This document shows, piece after piece, positions 15,906-26,682 of a stretch of 64,000 nt of DNA. Made by a program: the position numbers and the translations under genes. Each line of letters begins with the position of its first letter. The stretch's first letter is position 1. This DNA is from Myxococcales bacterium (lineage in GTDB: Bacteria; Myxococcota_A; Polyangia; Palsa-1104; JAEUJZ01), in contig JAEUKA010000001.1 in the NCBI GenBank assembly GCA_016794465.1, positions 1 through 64,000 on the forward strand, in the 5' to 3' direction. Below the pieces are notes generated by a model. The model was not told the DNA's origin. It did not search any database and worked only from the letters and a program-made list of their open reading frames with translations.

Positions 15906-16255
15906 GTTCTTGATTCGGGGTGTTCGTCGAAGTAGGCGCGGCGGCTCTCGCGTGAGATCTCGACTTCGACGGGGGCGCTACCGAGCTTGGCCTGGCAGCC
16001 GAGGCGCGAGCTGGCCCGTACGTCGAAGGCCTTGTCGAGGATGTCCTCTTCGCGATCTTTTTGGGCGCTCAGCGACGATAAGCCACTGCGTACGTAGACG
16101 TGACAGGTCGAGCAGGCACAGACGCCGCCGCAGGCATAGCCGACTTGGGCGTGGCTGCGCTTGGCTGCGTCGAGGATGCTGGTGCCCGCCGGGACATCGA
16201 TGCTCTTCGGGACCCCGTCGGGGCCAAGGTCGTTTAGGAAGGTGACGGTGGGCAT
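15902..16255 (-). CDS. fdx: ISC-type [2Fe-2S] ferredoxin
   Basis: A 117-residue adrenodoxin-like ferredoxin, the electron donor of the ISC iron-sulfur assembly system. Cluster ligands are CGGVCACSTC (three Cys) and the later Cys in RLGCQAKLG; FLNDLGPDG and SAQKDREEDILD are typical of the family. It starts four bases after the hscA stop, the last gene of the operon. ATG 16255. The stop TAA shares the TTAG with the kinase stop on the other strand. Confidence 0.93.
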   Translation of the reverse strand: MPTVTFLNDLGPDGVPKSIDVPAGTSILDAAKRSHAQVGYACGGVCACSTCHVYVRSGLSSLSAQKDREEDILDKAFDVRASSRLGCQAKLGSAPVEVEISRESRRAYFDEHPESRT

Positions 16256-16259
16256 GATC

Positions 16260-18215
<1,956 letters not shown>

Positions 18216-18276
18216 GAATTCACTCTTCAGACAGTCTTCCAGACAGGGGTAGTAGGGGCGCGTGAGCGACGACAGC

Positions 18277-18852
18277 TTATAACACGGCAGTCGCGCCAGC
18301 TTGGGCTTCTTCGTGCTCGGCGATGTCGTCGGCAAAGCGCTGATAATAGCGCTGCACAAAGCACAGCTTGGTCAGCTCTGCGAGGGCCGTTGGGTCCTGC
18401 TGTTCCAGTCGCGCAAAGCCCGCCGCCAGCTGCGTACCGATTTGCTGCCGCTCTGCATCAATGCGCGACTTGATCGCTTGCAGCCGCGCCACGTCTTCCT
18501 CGACCCGCGCATCGGCCAGCTCTTCGCGCAGCTCCAAGATCTCGCCGAGAAACGCCGGATCGAGCGCTGGCTTGTTCGACTCATCACGGACATCGACACC
18601 ATGTAGGCGCAGCACATACTCGGCGCGCTTTCCGTCGCTGCGCAGGGTCCGATAGGCCTCATTTAGCTCAGTCGCACGCTGGAGCACCTGAGCCCGCTCG
18701 CTCACCGGTGCCCGGCTGAAGCGGTCGGGATGCCAGTGTCGTGACTTTTCGCGGTATCGCCGCTCCAGCTCAGCCGGATCGATCGCAAACCGCTCCGGCA
18801 AGTCGAGCAGCGCAAAGTACGACTTAGAACTGGACGCTCTCACCGCAGCCAC
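18277..18852 (-). CDS. hscB: Co-chaperone HscB (J domain)
   Basis: A 191-residue protein. Residues 10-80 form a J domain with HPD in [12 protein letters not shown]; residues 110-180 form the helical IscU-binding domain ([16 protein letters not shown]). It brings IscU to HscA and stimulates its ATPase. The start shown is GTG 18852, overlapping the last 29 bases of iscA; a second GTG three codons later is possible. The overlap implies coupled translation. Confidence 0.92.
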   Translation of the reverse strand: MAAVRASSSKSYFALLDLPERFAIDPAELERRYREKSRHWHPDRFSRAPVSERAQVLQRATELNEAYRTLRSDGKRAEYVLRLHGVDVRDESNKPALDPAFLGEILELREELADARVEEDVARLQAIKSRIDAERQQIGTQLAAGFARLEQQDPTALAELTKLCFVQRYYQRFADDIAEHEEAQAGATAVL

Positions 18853-19165
18853 AGCTTCCCTTGGTGTTGGGGTTCTGGAACTTGAAGCCGTAGCCCATCA
18901 TGCTCGTCACGAAGTCGAGCTCGGTGCCGTTTAGGTAAACCAAGCTCTTGGGGTCGACAAAGATGCGCACCCCTTCCGAGAACTCGAACACCTTGTCGGT
19001 GCTGCGTGGCGCGTCGTCGGCCCACTCGAACAGATACGAAAAGCCGGTGCAGCCGCCGCCACGGATGCCGATCCGCAGTCCTTGCGCGACCTTGCCCTCA
19101 GCGGCGCGCTTTTCAAGGAGGCGCTTCACTTCAGCGACGGCCTTGTTGGTTGCCTGGATGACCAT
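18824..19165 (-). CDS. iscA: Iron-sulfur assembly protein IscA (HesB/A-type carrier)
   Basis: A 113-residue A-type carrier with the three cluster Cys: GGGCTGFSY and the C-terminal CGCGESVQF. It passes or supplies Fe-S clusters to target apoproteins. It begins two bases after the iscU stop. The length and motif are standard, with N-terminal [10 protein letters not shown] and [19 protein letters not shown]. Distinguishing IscA from ErpA relies on operon position. Confidence 0.93.
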   Translation of the reverse strand: MVIQATNKAVAEVKRLLEKRAAEGKVAQGLRIGIRGGGCTGFSYLFEWADDAPRSTDKVFEFSEGVRIFVDPKSLVYLNGTELDFVTSMMGYGFKFQNPNTKGSCGCGESVQF

Positions 19166-19167
19166 CG

Positions 19168-19572
19168 TCAGCTCGCTTTCTCCGCCTGGGGCCCACCCTT
19201 TTTGCGACGGTAATCGGCGATCGCCGCCTTGATGGCATCCTCTGCCAGCACCGAGCAGTGGATCTTGACCGGCGGCAGGTTCAGCTCATCGGCGATCGAC
19301 GAGTTTTGAATCTTTTCGGCATCATCAATCGACATGCCCTTGACCCACTCGGTGACCAGCGACGAGCTGGCAATCGCCGAGCCACAGCCAAAGGTCTTAA
19401 AGCGCGCGTCCTGAATCACTCCGCCGTCGTCGATCTTCAGCTGGAGCTTCATCACGTCGCCACACGCCGGGGCACCGACGAGGCCAGTGCCCACGTCGGG
19501 ATCGTTCTTGTCGAAGCTGCCGACGTTGCGGGGGTTTTCGTAGTGGTCAATGACCTTGTTGGAATAAGCCAT
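19168..19572 (-). CDS. iscU: Iron-sulfur cluster scaffold IscU
   Basis: A 134-residue scaffold on which [2Fe-2S] and [4Fe-4S] clusters are built. It starts [18 protein letters not shown]. Ligand Cys in [20 protein letters not shown] and [13 protein letters not shown]; the LPPVK motif bound by HscA is present (NLPPVKIHC). The stop is followed after two bases by iscA, and iscS ends 30 bases upstream. Confidence 0.95.
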   Translation of the reverse strand: MAYSNKVIDHYENPRNVGSFDKNDPDVGTGLVGAPACGDVMKLQLKIDDGGVIQDARFKTFGCGSAIASSSLVTEWVKGMSIDDAEKIQNSSIADELNLPPVKIHCSVLAEDAIKAAIADYRRKKGGPQAEKAS

Positions 19573-19602
19573 GGTGGTTTCTCTCTGTTTCTGTCGGGCG
19601 AC

Positions 19603-20823
19603 CTAGTGGGCCGCGCTCCATTCGATGCTCTTGAGGTCGACGCCTTCTTGGACCATCTCCCACAGCGGCGACATCTCGCGCAGGCGCTGCACCTTGTCGG
19701 CGGTGAGCTTGACCACGAAGTCAACTTCCTCCTCGGTGGTAAAGCGTCCGAGTCCATAGCGAATCGAGGTGTGGGCCAGCTCCTCGCCGATGCCGAGCGC
19801 GCGCAGCACATACGACGGCTCCAGCGACGCGGACGTGCAGGCCGAGCCCGACGACACCGCCACGTCTTTGAGCGCCATCAACAGACCCTCACCCTCGACG
19901 TACGCAAAGCTCAGGTTGGCGTTCCCGGGCAGTCGGTGTGTGGCCGAGCCATTGCGAAACACGTGTGGCAGCGCCTGCATGAGGCGGCTCTCCAGACGAT
20001 CGCGCAGCTTTGCAATCCGTGCCGACTCGACGGCCATGTCCTGCATCGCCACCTCGCAGGCCTTGCCGAATCCGACGATGCCCGGAACATTCAGCGTTCC
20101 CGAGCGAAGCCCGCGCTCATGGCCGCCACCGTCGATCTGTGCTTCCAGTCGAACCCGTGGCTTGCGACGGACATACAGGGCGCCGACTCCCTTTGGACCA
20201 TAGATTTTGTGCGCGGTCAGCGACACCAGATCTGCTTGCACGTCGCTGACATCGAACGGAATCTTGCCAATCCCCTGCACCGCGTCGCTGTGCAGCAGAG
20301 CGCCGCGCTCTTTGACGATCTGGCCAATCTCTTTGAGAGGCTGAATCGTGCCGATTTCATTGTTGGCGAGCATCACCGAGACAAGGATGGTGCGGTCGGT
20401 CATCGCCGCTCGGACCGCTTCGGGACGAACCTGACCATCGGCCTCGACGGGAAGATACGTCACCTCGAAGCCTTCCAGCTCCAGCCGCTTGCAGGTATCC
20501 AGCACCGACTTGTGCTCGATCTGCGTCGTGATGATGTGGTTGCCGCGATCTTTGTAAAAGTGCGCCGCACCTTTGAGCGCGAGGTTGTTGGACTCCGTTG
20601 CGCCAGAGGTAAAGACCAGCTCTTTCCCCGAGGCGCCGATCAGCTTGCCGATCTGCTCGCGGGCATCGTCAACGGCTTTTTCAGCCGTCCAGCCAAAGGA
20701 GTGGTTGCGACTGGCGGCGTTGCCAAAGCTGGTCGTGAAGTAGGGCAGCATCGCCTCGAGCACGCGCGGGTCCACGGGCGTCGTCGAGTGGTAGTCCATA
20801 AAGATCGGGAGCTTAAGTGCCAT
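19603..20823 (-). CDS. iscS: Cysteine desulfurase IscS
   Basis: A 406-residue PLP enzyme that removes sulfur from L-cysteine for Fe-S assembly and tRNA thiolation. Landmarks are [29 protein letters not shown] Lys in [17 protein letters not shown], and the active-site Cys loop [19 protein letters not shown]. The HSDAVQG and RSGT blocks are standard. AAAGGACGAAAC precedes ATG 20823. The gene starts 10 bases after the MerR-type regulator's stop, so they are co-transcribed. Confidence 0.95.
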   Translation of the reverse strand: MALKLPIFMDYHSTTPVDPRVLEAMLPYFTTSFGNAASRNHSFGWTAEKAVDDAREQIGKLIGASGKELVFTSGATESNNLALKGAAHFYKDRGNHIITTQIEHKSVLDTCKRLELEGFEVTYLPVEADGQVRPEAVRAAMTDRTILVSVMLANNEIGTIQPLKEIGQIVKERGALLHSDAVQGIGKIPFDVSDVQADLVSLTAHKIYGPKGVGALYVRRKPRVRLEAQIDGGGHERGLRSGTLNVPGIVGFGKACEVAMQDMAVESARIAKLRDRLESRLMQALPHVFRNGSATHRLPGNANLSFAYVEGEGLLMALKDVAVSSGSACTSASLEPSYVLRALGIGEELAHTSIRYGLGRFTTEEEVDFVVKLTADKVQRLREMSPLWEMVQEGVDLKSIEWSAAH

Positions 20824-20833
20824 GTTTCGTCCT

Positions 20834-21364
20834 TTAACTAACGTGAACCCCGGCGACCATCAGTGGCTGGGGTCCGTCGTGGCCATGGATGCGGCAGCCA
20901 CCACACTCACTGGCGGGAACTTCGGGGCTACAGACCTTGCAGCCGTCGAGATAGCTCAGTCCGGCTTGCAGGTCTTGCTCTAGCCGACGCAGCTTTTCCA
21001 TCTGTTCGCGTGTCTCACGCAGCTTCTGGTCCAGCAGCGAGCGCAGCTTGGTCATCGCCTCGGCACCGACGCGCTGCTCTTCCAGGTCGCGCAGCAGCTG
21101 CGAGATCTCCCCGAGCGAGACATCGGCCTCTTGCAGCCGACCAATCCACTGCACCCGCTCGATCGCGCTCGGCGAGTACAGCCGAAACCCCCCGCGCGAG
21201 CGAATCACTGGCTTTAGCAGACCCAGCTCTTCGTACAAGTGCAGGGCCCGCGTCGTCTTGTGGCAAAGCTCGGCGAGCTGGCCGATCCGCAAGAGCTTGT
21301 CCTGCCGGGGCTGCCCGCTGTCGCTTTCGCCTTCCACTGGAGCTGTTGGGTCCTTGGTCTGCAA
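20834..21364 (-). CDS. MerR-family regulator with C-terminal Cys cluster; likely ISC operon regulator
   Basis: A 176-residue protein. Residues 24-95 form the MerR winged helix-turn-helix ([28 protein letters not shown]). A dimerisation helix follows ([26 protein letters not shown]). The end carries CKVC-x9[11 protein letters not shown], four Cys in two CxxC pairs plus two His, suited to bind an Fe-S cluster or Zn. In most Proteobacteria the first ISC gene is iscR (Rrf2 family), absent here. As head gene of the operon and with a likely operator in its own leader, this protein is a plausible Fe-S-sensing replacement. Function not proven. Confidence 0.85.
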   Translation of the reverse strand: MQTKDPTAPVEGESDSGQPRQDKLLRIGQLAELCHKTTRALHLYEELGLLKPVIRSRGGFRLYSPSAIERVQWIGRLQEADVSLGEISQLLRDLEEQRVGAEAMTKLRSLLDQKLRETREQMEKLRRLEQDLQAGLSYLDGCKVCSPEVPASECGGCRIHGHDGPQPLMVAGVHVS

Positions 21365-21373
21365 CTCTAACCT

Positions 21374-21387
21374 TTACGTGCACGTGA
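21374..21387. promoter_or_regulatory. Candidate MerR operator in the ISC leader
   Basis: A perfect palindrome ACGTGCACGT (21376-21385), flanked by TT/GA, lies between the predicted promoter and the MerR-type gene. MerR-family proteins of the LiuR type are known to bind similar ACGT-based palindromes. Position just downstream of the predicted start of transcription would fit repression. Confidence 0.5.
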
Positions 21388-21399
21388 GATTTGCCACGT

Positions 21400-21428
21400 A
21401 GTATCAGATGCCACTTTCGGACCGTCAA
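21400..21428 (-). promoter_or_regulatory. Predicted promoter of the ISC operon
   Basis: On the minus strand TTGACG (21423-21428) and GATACT (21400-21405) stand 17 bases apart, a good sigma-70-type pair. Transcription would begin about 30 bases upstream of the regulator's ATG. If TACTAC is taken as the -10 instead, the spacer is 19 bases, the long spacing typical of MerR-activated promoters. Confidence 0.45.
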
Positions 21429-21588
21429 GCGCAAAATCTATCGTGTACGTAAGGGTTCGAGTCTGGGCCGCTGCGATAACTTATATATTGCTTATATAAA
21501 GCGGCGTGCAGCGGGACCGGATCAGCTTTTTCGACGGGAATCGGGGTTTTTGCTAGAGTACCGCTCACTTTCAGCGAGGAGCCTTAAG

Positions 21589-23850
21589 TTGTCCCAGAAC
21601 CACTGTCGACGTGCTCCGTGGCTTGCGGCCTTGGCGATGCTGGTCGGTCTGTCGGCCTGTACCTACACCCGCGAGCCCGAGGATCTGCGCGGCCAAGATG
21701 TGCGGATGGTGCTCGTGCATACCTCGGATGTGCACTCGCGGCTGCTTCCGTACCAGTACGCGCCGAACCTACCGGATCGGAACCTGGGGCTGAACGTGCT
21801 GCCGGGCATCTGTACCGAAGACCGGGTCTGTAGCTCGGACTTTTCGCGGCAGTGCTCGTCGAGCAGCGACTGTACGTCGTTTCCGACCGCTTCGGTGGGT
21901 GGGATTGCCCGGATGGCGACGGTGGTCAAGCGAGAGCGGGCGCGGGCGCCGCGATCTTTGCACCTCGACTCTGGCGATATGTTTCAGGGCGCGCCGGTGT
22001 TCAATCTCTATAACGGAGAGCTGGAGGTGCGCTCGATGGGCCTGCTTGGGGTGCAGGGCATGGCGCTCGGCAACCACGAGTTTGACAAAGGCGCGGTGAT
22101 GCTGGGCCTACAGCTGATGAACCACGGGCCGAACTTTCCGATCCTCGCCGCCAACTACGAGTGGTCTGACCCCGAGGACCAGCGCGCCCCGAAGCTCGGT
22201 CGCTTCATCCAGCCGATGGCGGTCTATAACGTCCGTGGCATCAAGGTCGGGGTGATTGGGCTCGGCAACGTGTCGTCGCTCAATAGCTCGGTGGAGGGGG
22301 ACAACTCGCTCGGTCTGCGCTCGCGCGATGCCAAGCAGGCGGTGTCGGATCTGGTGCGGGTGCTGCGGCCTCAGGTTGATCTGATGGTGGTGGTCAGTCA
22401 CATGGGCCCCGATGATGATGCGGCGGTGGCGCGCGAAGTCTCCGAGGACTCTGGCGAGGCCACGACGAGCAGCGATCCCAACAGCGCCGCCGTTGACTTG
22501 AACGGCATTGATGTCGTCCTGGGTGGGCACCTGCACACCGTCTACTACCCGCCGGTGGACATCTCGCACTACGACAAGACCGGCAACTACCAAGGCCACA
22601 CGATCATCGTCAACAGCGGCGCCTTCGCGAAGTTTATTGGCTCGCTCGACATGGTGGTTCACATCGGGGACCCCGACTCGCCCGATCCGCTCTTGCGACG
22701 CAGCTTCGTCAAGAGCTACACGTTCGATGTTCTTCCCGTCGGAGAGCGGCCATGGCAGCAGGGCGATCCGACCGACCCGTGTGCGCCGTCGATTCGCTGT
22801 GATCCGCCGCATCCGTCGAACCCGAAGGTGACGTGTCCGTATCGCGGGACGATGCCGCCGCCTCGGCCAAATGTCATCTGCACCCCACCCGACGGGGATA
22901 TGGCGCGCCTTCTGGAGCCGTATGAGATTCGCATGAAGCAGCTGCTCAACCTCGGGCAGGTCTATGCGGTGGTGCCTTGTCCGGCGGGCTCGTCGACCTG
23001 TCCGAAGGTGCTGCGCAATGATGCCGGCGGTGGTGACTCGCAGCTGGGTAACTTGGTGGCGACCTCGATGCGGCTGCGTCGTCGGGTCGAGGCGGACTTT
23101 GCGCTGACCAACTCGCTCGGCATTCGCGCGGACTTCGAGTCAGGACCGCTGACCTTGGAGCAGCTCTACAACGTGTTTCCGTTCGATAACACCATCACGA
23201 CGCAGTTCTTGTCGGGGGATGAAGTGCTGCAGATGCTTGACTTCGTCGCCGACCGCTCGAGCGAGCGCGGCTGCAAGAGCCAGGTGCAAGTCTCCGGCAT
23301 CTACTTCACCCTCAACTGCCAAAATCAGCGCTGCGCGTGTCGATCGAACCCCGATCTGTGCGACTGCGCCAAGACCGCCGACTGTCAAAAGTACCGCGAG
23401 CAGTGTCCGACCTCGCAGTCGTGCGTCGACCGGCTGGCGGCCAGCACCGCCCAGAAAGCCAAGTGGGTCGGACCGTTTACCGACAAGGTCTACCTGGGCG
23501 ATGACTGTCGCAACGTCGACGGCACAATCAACCGCGAAAAGTGCAAGCCGCTCGACTGCTTTGCCAGCTACAAGGTCGCGGTCAACGACTTCATCTCTGT
23601 CGGTGGATCGGGCTTTGTGGTGCTGAAGCGCAACACCACTCGCTTCAACACCGGCATCAGCTTGCGCGACGCGCTGGCCGACTTCATTCGCACGCTCGGC
23701 ACCGAGGACCGCTACCGCTGCAAGGAGCCCGCGAAGTGGAGTAACATCAAAGGCCGTGGTCCGACGGGAGACTACGATTACAGCAGTGTGACGTGTCTGC
23801 TCCCCGAGGTGTTTGCACACGACGGACGCATCCAACCCCTGGTTCGCTAA
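21589..23850 (+). CDS. Secreted 5'-nucleotidase/UshA-type metallophosphatase lipoprotein
   Basis: A 753-residue lipoprotein from a TTG start (GAGGAG seven bases upstream) with lipobox Cys24 (LVGLSAC). The N-terminal half is a calcineurin-like phosphatase: VLVHTSDVHS, HLDSGDMFQG, GNHEFDKG, VVSHMGPD, GGHLHTVY. The C-terminal half is a 5'-nucleotidase domain (NDAGGGDSQLGNLVATSMR, FPFDNTITTQFLSGDEVLQML, split here). Family members hydrolyse nucleotides at the cell surface. A segment near 23320-23440 carries many Cys (CQNQRCACRS, CDCAK) not usual in UshA. It is 12 bases upstream of the next lipoprotein, so probably co-transcribed. Confidence 0.87.
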   Translation: MSQNHCRRAPWLAALAMLVGLSACTYTREPEDLRGQDVRMVLVHTSDVHSRLLPYQYAPNLPDRNLGLNVLPGICTEDRVCSSDFSRQCSSSSDCTSFPTASVGGIARMATVVKRERARAPRSLHLDSGDMFQGAPVFNLYNGELEVRSMGLLGVQGMALGNHEFDKGAVMLGLQLMNHGPNFPILAANYEWSDPEDQRAPKLGRFIQPMAVYNVRGIKVGVIGLGNVSSLNSSVEGDNSLGLRSRDAKQAVSDLVRVLRPQVDLMVVVSHMGPDDDAAVAREVSEDSGEATTSSDPNSAAVDLNGIDVVLGGHLHTVYYPPVDISHYDKTGNYQGHTIIVNSGAFAKFIGSLDMVVHIGDPDSPDPLLRRSFVKSYTFDVLPVGERPWQQGDPTDPCAPSIRCDPPHPSNPKVTCPYRGTMPPPRPNVICTPPDGDMARLLEPYEIRMKQLLNLGQVYAVVPCPAGSSTCPKVLRNDAGGGDSQLGNLVATSMRLRRRVEADFALTNSLGIRADFESGPLTLEQLYNVFPFDNTITTQFLSGDEVLQMLDFVADRSSERGCKSQVQVSGIYFTLNCQNQRCACRSNPDLCDCAKTADCQKYREQCPTSQSCVDRLAASTAQKAKWVGPFTDKVYLGDDCRNVDGTINREKCKPLDCFASYKVAVNDFISVGGSGFVVLKRNTTRFNTGISLRDALADFIRTLGTEDRYRCKEPAKWSNIKGRGPTGDYDYSSVTCLLPEVFAHDGRIQPLVR

Positions 23851-23862
23851 CAGGAGCCGGCG

Positions 23863-25113
23863 ATGACAAGACACACGATCTGCGGTTTGGGTCTATGGGC
23901 TGCGACGCTGGGGCTTGGGTCCGGCTGTGACAATCAGCTGGCGGGTGAACACCGTCTGACCAGCCTGCGCATGCTGCTGCGGAGTCCGACGGAGAGTGAG
24001 CTGGGCTCGCCCTCGAACACGATCAATCCGGCGACGCTGAAGTTCGATGTCGAGGCGCTGGACGAAAAGGGCAAGCTAATGGCGGTCGATGCCAGCCTCT
24101 CGGCGTACATCATCGCCGGTGGCAGTCGCTTGTCGCTGGTTGACCCTTGCTCAAGCATGACCCCGACGGGGGACCCCGCGATTTTGAAGAGCATTGGCAT
24201 GCGCGGTGGCAAGGTAACCGGCGAGCAGGTGCCGCTCAATATGCCGGCGGTGTTTGGGCGCATCGCCATCAACCTGGAAGATCCGCAGAGCCAAGCGCTC
24301 GGCTCGACGCCGCCGATCTACTTTGCGAATCCGACGATTGCGCGGCTGATGAAGCCACTCGATCTGACGGCGGGCAACGCGTCGTTCTGTAGCCCGTATC
24401 TGTCGCGGCAAGTGATAGTGGACTCGACGGCAACCCCGGCGGGCAAGCTGATCGTGTCGTCGCTGTTCCAGAGTGGCCTGGCGGTCAGCGATACCTCGTC
24501 GCCGGACTACGGCAGCATGTACATCTTTACGTTCTCGCAGCCGTCGTCGCAGATTCAGATTGGCACGGTGCTGGAGCGGATGTCGGGCGCGATTGCCAAG
24601 TTCAACGGCATGACGCAGCTGGGCAATCCGGTGCTGGTGCCGGCGGGGATGTTCCGTCCCGATCTGGTGCCAGCGCCGGTCGAGCTGGACGCGGGGCATC
24701 TTCCGAAAGGAGGGCCGACCTCGGCGAACAACCAGTGGCTGACCAAGTACATCGCGGCCCCGGTGAAAGTCACCGGCATCGTCTGCGAGGTCACCCTGGA
24801 CGAAACCCGCAGCAGCAACTGGATCAAGTACAACACGGTGGCGATAAACCAAGTGGACAACGACCCCAAGAGCAACACCGGCTGTGGCGGCGTCAATCTC
24901 TCGTTCCCTGTCGGCCTTGGCGAGCGCTTCAATGTGCAGCTGCCCGGGAAAGGCTTCGGAGGCTTCGATCCTCTTGAGTACGCCGGGCAAGAGGCAACGT
25001 TTGTGGGGATGCTCCAGAACGGCGCGAGCAAGAGCGGCAAGACGCTGTTCTGGACGGCGGTGGTGCGGCGAACCTCGGATGTGTGCCTCAAGCCGCGCGC
25101 AGAGTGTCCGTAA
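23863..25113 (+). CDS. Lipoprotein co-transcribed with nucleotidase
   Basis: A 416-residue lipoprotein with lipobox Cys22 (LGLGSGC). The rest is mostly beta-strand with scattered Cys and no family that can be recognised; SLVDPCSSM, VTGIVCEVTLDE and TGCGGVNLSFPVG hold pairs of Cys. It begins 12 bases after the nucleotidase and follows a good ribosome site (AGGAG). Because the two genes are paired and both face the cell exterior, it may bind the nucleotidase or its substrate, but nothing in the sequence shows this. Confidence 0.7.
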   Translation: MTRHTICGLGLWAATLGLGSGCDNQLAGEHRLTSLRMLLRSPTESELGSPSNTINPATLKFDVEALDEKGKLMAVDASLSAYIIAGGSRLSLVDPCSSMTPTGDPAILKSIGMRGGKVTGEQVPLNMPAVFGRIAINLEDPQSQALGSTPPIYFANPTIARLMKPLDLTAGNASFCSPYLSRQVIVDSTATPAGKLIVSSLFQSGLAVSDTSSPDYGSMYIFTFSQPSSQIQIGTVLERMSGAIAKFNGMTQLGNPVLVPAGMFRPDLVPAPVELDAGHLPKGGPTSANNQWLTKYIAAPVKVTGIVCEVTLDETRSSNWIKYNTVAINQVDNDPKSNTGCGGVNLSFPVGLGERFNVQLPGKGFGGFDPLEYAGQEATFVGMLQNGASKSGKTLFWTAVVRRTSDVCLKPRAECP

Positions 25114-25146
25114 CCACCCAGGGCTCCGCGATTCGCTGGGCCGGTT

Positions 25147-25177
25147 CAATATTAGTCGTAGGATAGGACTAATATTG
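25147..25177. terminator. AT-rich 11-bp inverted repeat between convergent genes
   Basis: CAATATTAGTC and GACTAATATTG pair perfectly around a 9-base loop. It sits between the end of the lipoprotein gene and the end of the TPR-methyltransferase gene. No T-run follows, so a bidirectional terminator is plausible but a protein-binding palindrome is equally possible. The AT-rich arms stand out in this GC-rich region. Confidence 0.55.
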
Positions 25178-25210
25178 ACGGTAGATGTGGTTGTGACGCT
25201 GCTGGGGTTT

Positions 25211-26623
25211 CTAGCCTGGCTTGCGGAACACCACCAGCAGCCCTTTGATGTCTTGCCCGCCCTGCTGTCGAAGTACCGCGCTCGTGATGGTCAGCTCGAC
25301 GAGGTTGTGCTCGGTAGCCAGCTTTTGCAGATAGCTCGCAGCGTGGGCATAGCGCCGTGACGGCTGCAGGACATACGCGCGCTCGGTGGGGTTTTCTTCG
25401 ACGGTAAATGCGAACAGTCCACCGGGTCGTAGGGCACGGGTCGCAGCACGATACAGAGGCGCCAGGTCCCCGATATAAACCAGCACATCGGCGGCCAGGA
25501 CTGCATCATAACGGGCGCTGTGTTTCGCCAGAGCCTCGACGACATCTGCCTGCTCGAGCTGGTCGTAGATCTGGCGCCGAGCCGCTTCCGCAAGCATGTT
25601 CCGCGACAGATCGACGCCGTGCAGCGTGGACGCATGCGGACGCAGCAGCTGACCGAGCAGCCCGGTGCCACAGCCAAGATCGATCATCTCACCCGGCGAC
25701 GCAGCGAGGTGTGGATGGATGGCTTCGAGCAGCAGCTGCGGCGTGCAGTACTTGAGCTTGCCGACCAGATGTTGCTCGAAGTTGCTGGCGTAGGCGTCGA
25801 ACAGCTGGGTGACATACTCTGCCGGTGCCGTCGCTGGAGACTCGACCTGGCCGACCCGATTGCGCAGCGCGGCCAAGAAATACTCCGCTTCGGACCAGCC
25901 CGGCTGTCGTCGCAGCGCTTCTTGATAAGCCTGCTCCGCAGCCGCCAGCTCGCCGGTTCGTTCGAGCGTGGCGCCCAAGTGGATGCAGATCCGCGCGCTC
26001 TTGGGCTCCAGCGTGGTGGCCTTCCGATAGGCCGCTGCTGCCGCCGCATAGTCTTTGAGCTCCCGCAGCACATTGCCGAAGTTTTCATACAGCAGGGCCG
26101 ACTGCGGATGGATCGTCAGCGCTTGTCGATAACACTCCGCCGCGTCTTCATAGCGTCGTAGCCGCTGGAGGATGTTGCCCAGGCTGTTGTTGGTCGCAAG
26201 ATGTCGTGGGTCGATGCGCAGCGCATGCTGGGCTTGGGCCAGCGCCTCGGGCAGTGCACCGCGTGCAGCCAGCAAGTCGGCCAGGTTCGCATGCGCATCC
26301 ATCAGCCGTGGATTGATGAGCAGCGCAGTCCGAAACGACGCCAGCGCTTCATCACTGCGACCCAGTCCGCGCTGCGTCATCCCCAGGTGGTTGTGAAGCT
26401 CGGGCATCCGGGGATAGCCATTGCGTGCGCGGAGGAGCAGACCGAGCGCCTTTTCGAGAGAGCCTTGCTGAAGAGCCAAGACCCCCAACATGTGCAGGGC
26501 ATCGGCGTTGTTTGGTTGGAGCGCGAGCACCTTGCGGTAGTGGCCGTCTGCTTCGACGAACCGCCCCGACTGATGGAGTGCAATGCCTTGCTGGAGATGT
26601 TTCCTAACCCTCGGATCTGCCAT
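25211..26623 (-). CDS. TPR-repeat SAM-dependent methyltransferase
   Basis: A 470-residue protein. Residues 5-260 are about seven TPR units (e.g. HYRKVLALQPNNADALHMLG, NNSLGNILQRLRRYEDAAEC). Residues 290-465 form a class I methyltransferase: EMIDLGCGTGLLGQLL (SAM motif I), HGVDLSRNMLAEA, DAVLAADVLVYIGDL, ALRPGGLFAFTVEE. Such fusions often act on proteins or cell-envelope sugars bound by the TPR part. Substrate unknown. No Shine-Dalgarno is visible before ATG 26623. Convergent with the nucleotidase pair. Confidence 0.85.
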   Translation of the reverse strand: MADPRVRKHLQQGIALHQSGRFVEADGHYRKVLALQPNNADALHMLGVLALQQGSLEKALGLLLRARNGYPRMPELHNHLGMTQRGLGRSDEALASFRTALLINPRLMDAHANLADLLAARGALPEALAQAQHALRIDPRHLATNNSLGNILQRLRRYEDAAECYRQALTIHPQSALLYENFGNVLRELKDYAAAAAAYRKATTLEPKSARICIHLGATLERTGELAAAEQAYQEALRRQPGWSEAEYFLAALRNRVGQVESPATAPAEYVTQLFDAYASNFEQHLVGKLKYCTPQLLLEAIHPHLAASPGEMIDLGCGTGLLGQLLRPHASTLHGVDLSRNMLAEAARRQIYDQLEQADVVEALAKHSARYDAVLAADVLVYIGDLAPLYRAATRALRPGGLFAFTVEENPTERAYVLQPSRRYAHAASYLQKLATEHNLVELTITSAVLRQQGGQDIKGLLVVFRKPG

Positions 26624-26682
26624 CGGATGTAACTGATAAGGATACGCGACCTACTTGGCCGCTGGCAATCCGAGGTCGCCGT

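Noticed and set aside
19258..20841. 527-codon plus-strand ORF antisense to iscS/iscU
   Set aside because: Both minus-strand genes are unambiguous; the antisense frame is open because of GC-rich codon bias.
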